Positions 27,955 to 41,392 of a DNA stretch of 64,000 nucleotides are shown piece by piece. Origin of the DNA: Phoebastria nigripes (Eukaryota; Chordata; Aves; Procellariiformes; Diomedeidae); contig JAYKAV010002441.1 of the NCBI GenBank assembly GCA_035582835.1, forward strand, positions 143,252 to 207,251, given 5' to 3'. Within the stretch, counting starts at the first letter, position 1, and each line of letters begins with the position of its first letter. Made by a program: the position numbers and the translations under genes. Under the pieces are notes generated by a model. It worked only from the letters and a program-made list of their open reading frames with translations. It made no database searches and was not told the DNA's origin.

Positions 27955-28240
27955 CATATGACACAACATTTCCTCCTGGCTTTAGATTCTTCCTATAAAA
28001 TTGATCAGCCTTCTTTTCTGATCTAGAGCACCGACAGATTGATCAAAAGCAGCAGCGGAGTGGCCCTAATCAGATTTTAGACCAGGCCGCTTCTCTCTCT
28101 CTCCCCCCGCCTCTAATTTCAGCTTCTTATCTTAAATCAGTCATGCCATCTGTAGGGGAATGGCAATTAAATCCAAATCTACCTGAAATTGACATAAAAC
28201 TTTTTGCTGGTTTCATTGTTCCTGCAGAGCCTCCACTGCC
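27955..28240. promoter_or_regulatory. Candidate conserved regulatory block (TCF/LEF-like motifs)
   Basis: ATTGATCA occurs twice 38 bases apart (28,000-28,007 and 28,038-28,045). The second extends to TTGATCAAAAG, a TCF/LEF-type site. CTAATCAG and GGCAATTAAATCC follow. The block is non-repetitive, without simple repeats except a short TC run at about 28,090. Confidence 0.25.
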
Positions 28241-30117
28241 TGGCAAGACTGCTGGAAACCCTTCCAGAGTAGGACATACCATGGGCACAGTTTGTTGGGC
28301 AACTCTTTCTTTAGTATGAAACAGGCTTTAAAGAATACGTTGAAATGGGTATTAAATCAAGGAAGCTATAAATACTGCTAACCAAATGTTTGGCATAAAC
28401 ATCCCTTTCCAATTACATGAGCGTTCTGAAGACCCAGCAAAATAGTGCACCATGCACTCATGCTTTCAAATCAAAATACTCATCTGCACCTCTCCAATTA
28501 AAAAAAACCAGTTGGTACCCAACAGCAGGCACACAAGTGAAAACAGCTGTATGAAAAGAGATGCATCAACATGGGGACCCCTTTACAAATCTGCTTCACG
28601 TGGTCAGCTTTACGAAGTTGATGAGTTGATGCAGAAGTCAAATGTTTGGGAAGGAGCCAGAAGCCACTCACATTTTGGGACAGTTAACCTCTACCAAGGA
28701 AATTAAGGGGAAATTTACTTTGAAATTAAGTAACCCTGTACGGTCTTCTTGCAGAAGCCCTTTCAAATTGCTCTGGCTACATCTTCTCTGTGTATGATTC
28801 AGCCTCAAAATCTGCATGCTTCAGTACTTAGCCTATTTTAGTCGACCTATTGGTACATGCAAATGAGGTAACTATAATACACCGATTGTGAGAATATAAC
28901 ATTCTAAAAGGCTATTTTGTTACTTGCATATGTTCATATTTTTGCAGGACATAGGTGATGTTCTACAACTTCTATACTAAAACCAACACCTTGAACTTAA
29001 TGTGCCATATTCCTTTAAACTCCTCTTCAACAGATCAAAGTATCTGGTAGACAACAGACATGCTTTAGGAAAGCTGTAAGAACTAAGTACAAGGTCTTGT
29101 TAATTCATTGTTACCCATGTGCCTCTATAGAGGCTACTGCAGATTTGAAAGCTTGCCCTACCACAGCTCCACTGAAACAGCATAAAGCCATGAACTGCCA
29201 TTCTGCTTCGATTATCACCACATACGGCGACTGAGCCACGGTCCAAGCTTACAAATCGAAGGGGCTTTGGATCAGCCCACACTACTCGCTTATATCATCC
29301 TTGCACCTTTCATGGTAAGCCAAAAACCAGTGAGCAGGCAGGTGACTACTGCCCCATGAGTCACTGCAGCTGTGGCACACCATATTCTCACTACCTCCCC
29401 ACCCATGTCAACTGGGGTTGCATGATTCAAGCTAGCAATTAAGAGTACAAAACAATTATTCCTCCTGACATCATCCCACCCTCAGACCGTGAGAGCTTCC
29501 TTTCGCCCTGCCTCTGCCTCACTGTTTCCTCCAACCACTTCCCAGGCTTCATCTTATGACAGTTTCAGGGTGGAGTAACGCAAGTCCAGAACCACCAAAA
29601 ACGCTACCTGTTTGAAACTATTAATATTTGTTCCACCTACGACCAAGGAATACTCAGTTCTAGCAATGCAAGAGTCTGGATAAGCAATAAGCCATATGCC
29701 TGATCCTGCCCTGCTGCAACGGAAGAAAAGCTGGTAACCTTTGAAGGCTCCTTCTAACTTCTCTGACCAGCTGGTCCTGCAGGGGGGGGATACAGTTACG
29801 ACTTCTAAAAATATGTCCAGAAACAGTGAGAGTTAACCTAGGAGGCTGAAATTAAGAACTTACCCCACATTTTACATCCTTCTCCTCCTCATCTGTGGTA
29901 GAGGAGCTGACTTGCTACCTAGAGTCAAATCAAGACTCCTAGAAACTTATGCCTGTCAATCACAACCATTAAAAAATGTTTTAGGTTTGAATTTTACCGG
30001 AACTAGTATGCAAAGAGACAAGATGATGTTGTTCTTTGCTGGGACTTGGCAGCCCTGTGGACTCAATCGGTGGCAATATGTCTACTGAGCAACAAGCTGT
30101 ATCCGCTTTCTTCATTC

Positions 30118-30180
30118 TCTATTTTGTCTACTTAAGATTTTGGGACAGAAACTGTATCTTATAACAGGTTTATATAATTA
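30118..30180 (+). mobile_element. Possible L2/MIR 3' tail fragment
   Basis: 'ttttgggacagaaactgtat' in an A/T-rich context resembles the 'ttgggacagggactgt' signature of old L2/MIR tails. Only about 60 bases are recognisable, so this is weak. Confidence 0.22.
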
Positions 30181-31207
30181 CTTAAATCCAATTTCCAATC
30201 TTAATTAGGGATGCAACGATGAACTATTAATAATATTCAGAGCAGCATTAACCTATCCCTGCTATTTCACTTGAGTGGTAACAGGAACTAGACCATCAGG
30301 GAAATAAATTAAAGACAATTTGAGTTTTGAGAGAAATTTCAGAACGAGAGCTTGCGATCTGCATTCCTGCAACAGCTTCTGTCTGTGGGAAATCCCACGG
30401 GTACCAAGGAAAACAGGAAAAGGTGGGATGGTGAGCCTACTCACAGTCTGATAAAGTAAAATAAATGCACAGGACATCACAGGATTCAGACCCTGCTTCA
30501 ATAAAAGTAACTTCAACACAAACTAAAAAAGGCTAGTGTCAAACCCGAGTTTAGGCATCTTGCCTGATAAATACAGAAATGGAATATACCTCACCACACT
30601 ACCACCCTTAAAGAGCATTTTCCCATTCCCTCGATGGGAGTCAGGCTGGACCAGGAATGAACTTCTTGCACCAGGTGTCAGATGCCATTGATGCTTTCCT
30701 TGGTTAAGAAGCCTCTAATAAAAAGCCAAAATGCTAAATACGTAATTGCTACTGACTGACAAAACCAAGTTGTAGTCATACTCATCAGAAAAAAACACAA
30801 GACTACTCTGCATGGCTTCAGTGTTTTGCCAGAGGAAACTCAGTTATCTGCTGGAATAATTATCAAACCACTTCATAAAGAGCACCGTAAAAAAGATTTC
30901 ATTCTCACTGAACTACAAAATTAGCCAGAGGAATCTCTGAATCTTCAGAAGGGCATGTCTTTTGTGGAAATTGACTGAATTGACTATGCTTTAAATTAAA
31001 AACAAGCAAAGAACTAATTTTTCAATTCTGAATGGAGTTGCTGAAACCTTTAGAGTGACAGTTGTATCTTTAAAAGTTTTCACTAAAATCACACGACAAT
31101 ATCCTGAGGAAAACTAAAGCCTTGCTACTTTTTTCCCTCTCAACAATATCAGTTTACAGCTCAACAACACAAGGGTGGAGGAGGAAATTCCTTTATTCTC
31201 ACCTTCC

Positions 31208-31225
31208 AAAAAAAAAAAAAAAAAA
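31208..31225 (+). repeat. Poly-A tract (18)
   Basis: A simple A18 run. A second A14 run lies at 31,349-31,362. The 120 bases between them show no recognisable element. Confidence 0.95.
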
Positions 31226-31348
31226 GGGTTCCTTTTCAACAACGTTTAGTACAATGAGTTTGTCATCAATTGTTTGCAGGAAACATCTCACATTTTTTCC
31301 TTCTATGCAACGAGTTTGATCCCAGCAGGTTGACTTAAATTTATAAAG

Positions 31349-31362
31349 AAAAAAAAAAAAAA
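31349..31362 (+). repeat. Poly-A tract (14)
   Basis: A simple A14 run, about 125 bases downstream of the A18 run. Confidence 0.95.
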
Positions 31363-34300
31363 GCCACATACATATGAAAGGCAAAGGACAGGCAAAAGCA
31401 ATGGTCATGTAAGAAGTCAGAAATCCCACTGACCTCAGTAAAAGTACCCACACAATGCTCACAGAAGATCCAGGCAATGTATAAACACAAGACCAGAGCA
31501 ATTTGGATTTAAAAGTGAGAAAAGGCATATGTGACTTCACCAAATACCATTAACAAAAGTAGCGAATCGCAAGAGCTTACTCCATTCTGACAGAGTGCCA
31601 AATCTACCACTGCAAGGAAAAAGAAAATAACAGCACATGGGCAGCATTCCCACTATAAGCCTGGACTAACAGGGATTCCTAAGTATCTTTTTAACTTTGG
31701 TTGTTAAAAGGTGCTATGAAAAAATTGTTTGGCTTGCAGCAACAATACTGCAACATGCAAGAGCAAGAATTTGAGAACAAAAATTAAATCTTTACTCTTA
31801 CTAATTTCCTTTGAGAGATTTTCTCTAGTGAAAAGCTATTTCTGATGCAGCTTTCTGATGCGCTTCTCTTGGTAACTTCCACTGATGGCAAAAAAGCCAA
31901 CTGCTGCTCTTGCTTGGAAAGATCTGCTCTTTCTTTGAAATAAACAATGGTAACGCAGTAAACTCACAGCTGTTTCAGAAAAAGTAACACTCTGGAAAGA
32001 AACAGAAAGGCATGGATGAATTGTGCTTTTTGGCTGTTTGCATTAATCCCTGCAGAAGCTTGTGTCAGGCAAGATCCTGAGATCCTTTCCTCCCCAAAGC
32101 CAGGGCATTGCTCCTGGTCTACCCTTTGTGAGGGGAAGCAGCACTGTGGAAAGAGACCAGGAGTTAAGGTCAAGCCTTCAAGGCTTCCTCCTGGCTTCAT
32201 GTTCTGGATGAGTGTTATGCATGCCATGTATACATACCTGATGTTGAAAATGCAGATAGAGGATGTATCAGCAAAGTGAAAAGACTTGCCTGGTAATTGC
32301 ATTCCAGGAAGGCTTCTGTAAATGTAGGCAATATCTCAGGAGCAAAAACGTAATTCAGGCAAGATGGTCTAAGATACAGCGCAAAGAATTCTGTGGTGAA
32401 TCAGACTGAAGGACTGTCATGGTGACAAGGGTCAAAATCTTTTTCTCTGCCGCACCACCGGATCTGTATTAACTCTCCAGCAGCTGGGGCAGTTACTGAC
32501 ATTCGCTGGTGCACAGCAGAATTTAGTTCAGCTGATAACTTTCTCGTGGGTTCTCCTACTGCTCCTGTCACATACCACGTTACTTTTTAAACACACAGCT
32601 TATGTGAGCAAGAAACCTGCAGTATCAATTGAACACTCAGTGTGCTTCCCTGAACAAAATGAATCAACTTTCCTCTCAACCTCACATAAATCTGACAGTC
32701 ACCAGGGCTGGGAAGGGTTTAGGATACATACGCTTTATTCTTGTTTAGGCCCTTGACACCCAGTGCCAGCAAACCCTTCAAAGAGAAACTCATAAAACAC
32801 TGAAAGAAGAAAAGTTTTGAGGTGGCTGCAAGACAAGAAATAGGTTAAAGGTGGAGGGAGGGGACAGCTTGCCCTGCACAACAAGAGACTGGGGATGCTG
32901 GCGTGCGGGAAGGAAAGGGGAGGCAGTGCAAAGGCGACCCAGAATGGAAAATACACTGGTGCAAGAGCTGCTTGCTCCAGCTGAGCAAGGACGTGAGCCA
33001 ACACCATTGCCCTGGCCAAGCTGACTCCCCCGGTCAGTCCCCTGCGCAGAGTTGCCTGCTCCAGGGGAATGATGTTACCCCCCATCTCCACACCTCCTTC
33101 CCATCACAGACTTAGGAGAAGTAGGACCCTGCCCTGCAACTCCAAGGACAATTATTTTTTTGTTGTTATCTTTGTAACAGCCAAACCAAAGAAACTCTGG
33201 CAACACTGTCACAGACTGCAGGAAATACTGAGAGAGACTAATAACATATTTCTCTGTTCATCTGTGTTTGTTAGCAGAGAGGAAAATCATAGGGTCTTCT
33301 CTTGCCAAACCATACCCATTGGCATTACTGAAAGCTTGGGCCTTGGGTTTGAACAATTTGGTGTTTTGGAGGAGGGGTGGCTTTTATCAGAGCTTTTCAG
33401 AGAAGGGTATAAACCTCAGCGTTTGAACAAGAACAACAAAGGCTCCAGAGAAGTCATTCTTTCAGACTCTTCTGATCTTTACAATACACTCTAAATCTAA
33501 ATATTTTTGTTAGTTTTTAACTCTTCAGCCCAGGAAATGGTCTGAAACTTTATAAAGATTTTTTTAAAAAAATATATTACAGTTAACAAGCCAAAACTTG
33601 TTATCAGTGAAGCTGCACTTTAGTTAAATAAGAGAGGACTTTACTCATTTGTTAGGGCTTCTGGTAAGCTGAAGAAGAGAAGAATTTGATTTTAGTCTCC
33701 TTATGAGACTTTTTTCCTGTGGAGAAATTTACATCATCTATAGCAAGCTCCATATCAAGCCCACATAATCCAAGTAAATCTGAATTTACTAGAAAAAGTA
33801 AACTTTGAATACTGTTCTACGGCATGAATTATTACTGTTTGCTGTTTTGCAGGTCACTGATGTCCAGCAACAGAGTATAGACACAAAATCTGTTTCACCA
33901 ACCCAAAGCTAACTGTATCGTCCAGCATCTAGTCCCAAACCTGAAATGCAACAGAGCAGTAGAGGCCTGTTTCCATACTGCCCAGCTACTTAAAATGCTT
34001 GAGGTCCTGACTAGGAGGAGCGTGAGAAATTTTGTCAGCATGACCCTCCACAACAGACTTCCTCTGGTGCTGGAGCCCACCACCATGTTTTAGAGGAATT
34101 AAACCATCAAGTCAAGTCACTACAAAATCCTGGCATCATGCCTAGCAAAGTGAAGTCCTCTTGCCATAAAAGTGGGTTGCCTTTTCTTCTTTAAAAAATT
34201 CATGTATCCTATTTCAAACTCACATTTGCCACAATAAGAACTGCAAGCCCTGCAGTGTCTCCTTTTTTATTTCTCCCCCTCCCTTCTGTCTTGCAAGGAA

Positions 34301-35293
34301 ATTAAAGTATTCATTAGATCCACCAGCTAGAAGAAAGATTTAAATGGCATGATGCATTCCCCAACGCAGCTGCACTCTGACAGACAGCTGATGCCAGTGG
34401 GATGTTGGGCAAAGCACACACGTACGTGCAGGCCTTTTAACTACAAAGTCAGTCCCCATCCATAAAATACAGCCGTCCCACTGTGCATTGCTCTTACACT
34501 CCTACTAAACTTACAGGTCCTCACCACCTAAGAGCACATAGCCGAAAGAGCTGGCAGAGCACCTGCAGAGGTAACTCTGCATTTTGGTGTTCAGATGTTC
34601 ACTGCTGACTCCCCCAGTCTGGACCAGCAGCTACACCTGTACCTGGAGGACAAAAACCCTCCAAGAGAAGGTGTGAGTGGAGACCTCTGGTCTGATGTTT
34701 CATGCTTTTTCTGCNTAAGTGTAAGCGTCTGCAACGAGTAAAGCACTGAAGAATCAACCCCTCCCACGAAACCCCCCTCCCCTGAGCCCAACCCTGCCAT
34801 CCTCCAGAGACCATGCACTGTAGCGTGAGTGCTGTCCATGTGTCACAAGGCTAACGTGAAGGCAAAAGCGGCACGCGTTACATTGGTAGAAGTGCTTTAG
34901 TCTTTAATTATCTTGGATTCTCTGCATCTGCAGATGAATACTTCTGGCCAATGCAACCTGGCCACGGCTTTGAATGCCATCTGGCTCTCGACTTGATGAA
35001 CATGGGCATAAGTAACCTCCTCTCACTCTCCTTCTTCCACACTCACCACTATTTTTAATAGAAACTGAGTTGTTGATGCAACAAGACTTTTCTACATTTT
35101 TTTTTGGTTTTTTTGCCTCTGGGTTGCTTACCAGCGCCTGACATGACGACAGACACACCCACTGTCACATCTGCACCTGCAGGATCCCAGTTTTATTCTC
35201 CATTCTGCAGAAACATGTCCCACAGGCATGGGAAGAGGAATGCTTAAAAAATATAATGCACNTGCTCCTCTGCCCCCACAGATCTACATCCCA

Positions 35294-35325
35294 GGCAGTT
35301 GGTGGGCAGTTGGTGATCAGTTGGC
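35294..35325 (+). repeat. 11-bp tandem repeat, about 3 copies
   Basis: GGCAGTTGGTG is present twice in tandem (35,294-35,304 and 35,305-35,315), followed by a partial third copy (ATCAGTTGGC). Confidence 0.85.
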
Positions 35326-38300
35326 AATATCCTCTCGGCCTGTCTTGGAAAGTCCCTTTTTTGACAGTTCACACTGCTGAGAACAAAGGGTGTTGGCTTA
35401 ATTTCCCTTCAAAAAGCTGGTGATAATCCAGAGTCTTGGAGCATGCAAGAGAACAGTCCTATCATCCTTTTCTTCCAGAAAGAAAACAGGTTTCCAGTGG
35501 GAGACAGTTTAATAAAAACCCTATCCAGCTCGTCACAGAGAAGTCACGTCCTTTACCCAGGCCAGCAGGATACACTGACTTGCCAGAGTCAACAAGAACA
35601 GTAGGCAAGACATGCCCGAGAGCTGAACTTCTGCGTTTCCCACATATCCCACAAGAAGCAGAGAAGAACAAAGAAATTTTGCTGTCGAATAGTTGCTGCT
35701 GTACAGATGAAAGCCCTGAATTATGGAGAGGCCTGGGGAATGAATGAGAGGCAGAATAGCCTAAAAACATTTTATTCAGAGTAGAAGGCATCTGATGAAA
35801 TCTGACAAAAAGACATGAGCAAGAAACCCCCCTGCAAGAAACACTAATTCTATCGCAGGCTCTTCTTTTCAGCACAGCTAATTCTGAAAGACTGGTTTAT
35901 GTACCAGTCAATCCCAGTTTGGCTCAATTGCCAAACACTATGTGGGATCCAACCATGACATTGGCCACTGTCATACCTTCACCCAGCTCCAAGAAATCAG
36001 CAAAACCTCTGTGGAATAAAGTGCCACTCAGAGCTAGATTCTGGGAAGTCCTGCTTATGTGCTAATAGTTTCACAACTGGCTCCAGGACTCTCTAAATAT
36101 GCCAGTAACTGTTGTCAGCTTTCTAGTGACAACTCCAAACGTGAATTTTTTTCCCCAAGGCTGATCCTCCTAGAAATTTCAAAATTACCTGAGCTCCCCG
36201 TTGCTGTCTCTAAATTAATTAGATGGAAAAAGATTTTCAAGAAGTTTAAGGGCTTAAAATATATCCTGTTCAAAAATGTTGACTAATTAAAAGGTATTTT
36301 TAATTTAAAGTGAGAGCTATTCCCTAGAAATCTTTGTCAATATACATTCTGATCCGCTGTACCATGCCATCTCTGTTCTCATTAACCAAGTTGATATGCC
36401 ACAACGAGCATAAATCCGGGCCTTACAGATTTATCACCCCAGAAAGCCAAACAGGCAACAGGATAGGGATGTTGAGAGTGCCCATCAAAAACGTTGTTAA
36501 AAGGCCTCACTTTCAGAAAGCGAATGGGCACTTCTTCAGCCTATGCTGGCTTCTCTTTTAAAGCATTTCAGGTAGAACAACCCAAATTCCAGAAAACTCC
36601 CCAAAAGTCTGGCTGCCGCTCTGCCTCCTCAGAGCTGCTGTTCACCACGGATTTGGAGGGGACTCACACGGACTTGAGAATCAGAGAGGAAGAACAAGCT
36701 TGCATTGGCAAGAAGATATGTGAAGGAAGCTAATATGTCTCTGTTTGACATTTCTAAATTAAACAAAGCCAGGAATTGAACCAGGAGAGTATAAGTGAAA
36801 GTACAAACTACAGGCAGCCCAAAGATAGTGATGGGAAGCATCATGGAAACTGGGAGAACCAAATGGATGCAGGACAGACTCAGGCTCTTACCAGATGAAA
36901 CAACAGCAGCTAAAGCCAGCACAGGTTCTTCTATGCTACTCTTCAGATCTGACTAAATGACCAAAACAGGTGGGCTTTTTTGATTAAGCCAATTTCAGTA
37001 TGTTCAGTATATCCACTGCTTTTACAACAGAAGAATATAGAATTGCCGTAAATAGTTCGAAAATATTGAAATATGCAGAGAAAGGGGAAAGACTTAAAAG
37101 AATCAGGCCACAACTTTGGCTGAACTTTTCTTTTTGATGATTGCAACCAGCAGCGGGAGCAAGGAACAACGAAGGGCTGGACTGGTCTCAGTCAAGCCGC
37201 ATTAGACCAACGCTGCAGGGAACCTACCCCAGTGTGTCCCTGTCCCAGCTGCGGGCTGTGAACAGTCGCAACAATACGGTGTCGAGACCTGAATGCATTT
37301 GAACTTTTGCCTTTGCATTTCCTCCTCGCACACCTGGTCCTCCAGCCCTTCCTTCAGACTTCGGCTGGCCACAGTCCTCCTCTCCTCAGTGAGAACAAGC
37401 TGTGCCAGTAAAACGTGTCTTGAAAACATAGGGACAGCTCTAACATCAAACCATGGCACAAACCACAACGGCCTCTTCACCTTGCATGTACTTTACCTCT
37501 TTTAAAATCAGGTTAAGTGACTCTGTGGGTTTATTGATAGTAGTTCCCATACCAACATGTGGGTTCTCAAGAACATCACAGACAAAAACCTGTTCTTGTG
37601 CTCACTCTTGGGGCAGGGTAGCAGCTAATGGGGAACTCTAAAATTGGAAATAAAATGACCTATTTACAAGGAAAGTTGATAGAATAATATTTAAAGATTT
37701 GAGACTGGCTTCACATTGTCTTTCTTACAAAGCTACAGAAACGCTGTGATAAATTCCTAATAGAACAAAACTAGAGAGGCAAAAGGTTTGTACAAAAACT
37801 GTTTGTTAAACCTCACCTGCTTTAACGAAAATTATATTTTCTTCTTTACTTGTGGCAAAACTGCAACCTTTATTAATAGATTTATACTGACTTAATTAGT
37901 TTGGTGCAGGATGCTAATATGGGTGTACATTTCAGCTGGTTCCTATTTCTGGTCTAATGTCTTCCTGAAGCCTGCCCAAGAAGAGTTATTAAAAAAAAAG
38001 GGAACTTCTTAGAAGTGAAGTTTTTTCAAAGATGGATGGATCTGGATTGTGTATTAGCAATCCTGTTAGGGAATTATTCTCAACTGGCACTACTAAACTT
38101 GCCCCACATTCAACAAGACACAGAAATAGGGCACTCCAAGCATATATACAGATGGAGCTGTATTTTTCCCTGGAGTACTGGGGAAAAAAATGGCTGTTAC
38201 GAAGCTCAACTCAAACAATGCTGGTGCCACTGCCCCGAATAATGAGGCACAAGATGTCCACCTGAATTCTTGGATTTACCAGATAAAAAATAACAGCTGT

Positions 38301-39819
38301 GATGTCAAATATCACTCCCTGAGAAGAACTGTTAGGAAGGAAGCTACGTATGTCCTCATGGGCATTTGCATTTGCACCCAGGCCCAGTCAACAGAATTGT
38401 CACGCTTACTAAGTTACTCAGTGATTGAGGCAGTGGTGTTTGTGGTTTTGGTGTGGGGTTTTTTTTGTTGTATTTAAGTCAGTACAATCCTAATGTGTTG
38501 CCAGTTTAAAGGTATTTTGCAATTATCAAGGCAAGAGATAGTTTTTCTCACTACTTTAGTAAACTGGTAAACTTTAGCTGCTGGAAAGGGAATAAATTAC
38601 ACAGAAGCCACCTTTTACTGGTAGTACTACACCCACTACACCCTTAAAAAGTTTTCCTGGTTCATGCATACATCATACAAACAGATGTTTTATAATCTGT
38701 TTATATACAGATATATACAATACAAAAGCATGTAGGAAAAAGCTGGTAAAACATGGATAACCCTTCCCTTCCAAAGTACACACAGTGATGTGAATTTAGC
38801 AATTTACACACAGAAAGTTTTCTGCTCTTTTTCCTTTTTAACACAGAGAAAATGGGAGAAGAGGGAAATTACGATGTCCAGAGCCACAAAAGACATCAGT
38901 TGAATCAACAGATTCTGGATAAAAAAAATCCAGGTCTTTGAAAGCATCCTTTTCCCCTGGATCGTGATTCATCTCTTTAGTCAATTAGATAAAACTAGAA
39001 AGAAAATTCTAAAATGAACAGGACACGCTTTCGTGATTCAGTAGCACATACCAAAGCTTTCCCAAGCTCTTATGCAGGTCCTTTAAAGTAATATTCCTAA
39101 CCCTTCTGAAGATGTGTATATGTTTTGAAGGGAATTTGCTCTATCTTAAATGCATTATTGTTTTTCTCTGTTATTAATAGGGGATTAAAGAAATCATTCT
39201 CTGTGCTAAAAAACACGTAGGGAAAATTCTCACTTTTGCAGTATATTGCATGTAAGTATCATCTCAAGTGATATAACACTTGAGTCTTGTTACTCCTAAG
39301 TATTTTTACCACATTTCTGGAGAATTACTCTAAAGGCACAGTTCTGCTTTCTCCTGTAAACCCAGTATCTTACTGTCATCAAATAAACAAAAAGTAAAAC
39401 TCTCAACTCTCATTAATTATAAACTTAAGTCAAAGGATCTCTTTTTAAAATTAAGGATGGCATGATTTACAATTGTAATGGATTACTGAAAATTGTTCAT
39501 CACCAAAAATAAGCCCGTAATCTGTATTGCTAACCCAGAATTTTAATACGAGAAATGTATCCTCTTTTTTGTTCATTTTGTCATAATACCAGAACAACCC
39601 AGTATTGTGAATATGATTATTTGGGAGATAAGAAAAGGAATGACAAAATCTAGATTTCTGTAGTATATAATTTTGAACAGTAGTTACAATATGGTTTTTT
39701 TTATAAACTAGGATGAGCCTTCCAATAGCAGCTGAAATTACAGTTTCAACACACTGTGCTTGGGCAAAGATTGTAAAACAGCCCCGAAGATCTTCCAATG
39801 TAGAGAAGAAAAAGGAAGA

Positions 39820-39890
39820 AACAAGAGTTCCATTTTACAGCTGGGAAACTTCTGCACTGAGGATTGAGACTTGTTTTTCAGGAAGGAGTG
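39820..39890 (-). mobile_element. MIR-like SINE fragment, antisense
   Basis: 'ttccattttacagctggg' followed by 'aaacttctgcactgagg' resembles the reverse complement of the MIR stretch 'cctcagtttcctcatctgtaaaatggg'. Only about 70 bases are recognisable. Confidence 0.35.
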
Positions 39891-40675
39891 AGATACGTTT
39901 GTGGTCTCCTAAAGGTACTGTGTGCAATGCATCTTTTTTAAAGCTTTGTACACATTTCAGTACTGATTTACCATGATTCTCACTTGATCACAGGAAACAG
40001 TATTGGAATGGCCCTGAGATGCCATCTTAGTCAACATCCAGATTCCTGCAGTCAACCATGGTGGCTACGATGACAGGTTACCATTAGGCTATTTTAAAAA
40101 ATCTTCCCAATCTGAGGTATGTTAGATGACTGACTCTCTGGAAGCACCTTCCACATTTCTTGGGCCACAGAGGTAGTTTACATTACCAACTCAAACTGGA
40201 CATCTCTTTTTTAGATGTCTGAGATGAAAACCAACTCTAATTGGCCTACCCCAGGATAGAGGAAGACTGCAAGGTTTGCTTCCTCATTGAAGACTAAACC
40301 GCAGAACCATTTTCCCCTCCATCAAGCTGTACTTGAAGTATATTCTTAGCAGCAGAAGAATCCCAGATAGGAGAGTTCATAGAGTATGGGCTTTGCTCAA
40401 CTGCATTCGTCTTGCCACAAGTAATTAGTATTTATCCTTCACAAGGATGAAACATTCACAGACTGATGTGGAATACTAATTTACCAGAGCAATGCAACCC
40501 AAAGTCTTACAATTATTTAAGCAGAAATAAGTTAAAGTTTTGGAGATGCAGAAGAAAGAGAGTAACATTTTGGCATACGGCTCAAAAAGAATTACATAAA
40601 TTATAGATATAACTGCACTTGCTGGCATTCATTCAGTGCTGCTGATATATTTCATAATTAAACTTAATTTTATAG

Positions 40676-40747
40676 AGCTGTACTCTAGCGGTCTAGGTCA
40701 GCAGTCAATTAAAGAACAACCCTCTACAGGACAAATGCAATACTCAG
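40676..40747 (+). other. Candidate short exon, 72 bp, phase 1-1
   Basis: A T/A-rich acceptor ending TTTATAG is followed by 72 bases with one open frame (LYSSGLGQQSIKEQPSTGQ...) and a perfect consensus donor, CAG|GTAAGT. The donor is the best in the window by eye. The frame is short and two of three frames are closed, so coding status is unproven; it could also be a noncoding exon. Confidence 0.2.
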
Positions 40748-41097
40748 GTAAGTGAGCATCACCATAAATAAGCAGGCCAACTATTTTTGCTCACATAATT
40801 TGAGTGCCAAGACTATCACATCAACTTCAATGGACTTGCTCCTAGTGGGTAGAAGTATCGGAAAGGACTTTTCCTCAATTGAATTCTGAGTCCAGAATTT
40901 TGCTAGGGTCTGTTCATTAACTTTTGGCATCGAAATAAATACAAAGAATCAGCCTAGAAGTGGGAAGCAAGCAATGAAAAGTTGTATCAAAGTAACACAG
41001 AAGTTAGGATGGACTTTAGGCAGCCAAACAACAGGGCACGCATGAGAACCAAGATGTGCCCCTTCAGCAGACTGCTAGGAGAGACAGCGGCCAAAGC

Positions 41098-41143
41098 TTT
41101 TTTTTTTTTTTTTTTAAAGGTGGGGGGGGGGAGAGAGAGAGAC
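41098..41143 (+). repeat. Compound simple repeat T18 / G10 / (GA)6
   Basis: T18 (41,098-41,115), a short AAAGGT spacer, G10 (41,122-41,131) and (GA)n to about 41,143 form one compound low-complexity block. Length is likely polymorphic and prone to sequencing error. Confidence 0.92.
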
Positions 41144-41173
41144 AATTTTGGCAGCTTGAACAAACCTGTTTAC

Positions 41174-41392
41174 CCACAACCACAAATGAACTAACTGCTG
41201 GTCAGTTGAAGTCAGAACTGCCTGAGAATCAGTCCCACAGCGCGTCGACGAGAGAAAAATCGTGCTGTGAATAGTAATAATAGGGACAGTTCTAGATGTT
41301 GCATTATGTAGCTCTTCATGTCTTGCTATAAATGCAGTATCAATAGCGCTTGCTAAATCAGCAGGTGTTTCCATTAGCAAAAGTGCGTTTTG
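41174..41392 (-). other. Candidate coding exon, 219 bp, phase 0-0
   Basis: On the minus strand a pyrimidine-rich stretch ends in GAACAG at 41,393, then an open frame runs for 73 codons to TGTGG|GTAAAC (exon end 41,174). The product begins QNALLLMETPADLASAIDTA and has no domain I know. It is 1.4 kb left of the candidate leftward first exon, so it would be in the right place and orientation for a second exon. Both splice signals are only moderate. Confidence 0.2.

Larger units (their letters stand above)
28241..40675. other. Noncoding stretch, centre
   Basis: It holds only poly-A tracts near 31.2-31.4 kb, the 11-bp tandem repeat, a possible L2/MIR tail near 30.1 kb and the MIR scrap at 39.8 kb. 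No exon is supported; the longest frame (33,069-33,494) has no domain or splice context. Confidence 0.6.

Noticed and set aside
33069..33494. 141-codon plus-strand ORF
   Set aside because: No domain or convincing splice signals. Length is within what chance gives in 64 kb over six frames.
35462..35875. 137-codon minus-strand ORF
   Set aside because: No domain. A 103-codon plus-strand ORF overlaps it, so both are probably chance.
37202..37480. Minus-strand ORF with a Glu/Arg-rich middle and donor-like GACCAG|GTGTGC
   Set aside because: No good acceptor is found and the peptide matches nothing. The donor is weak.
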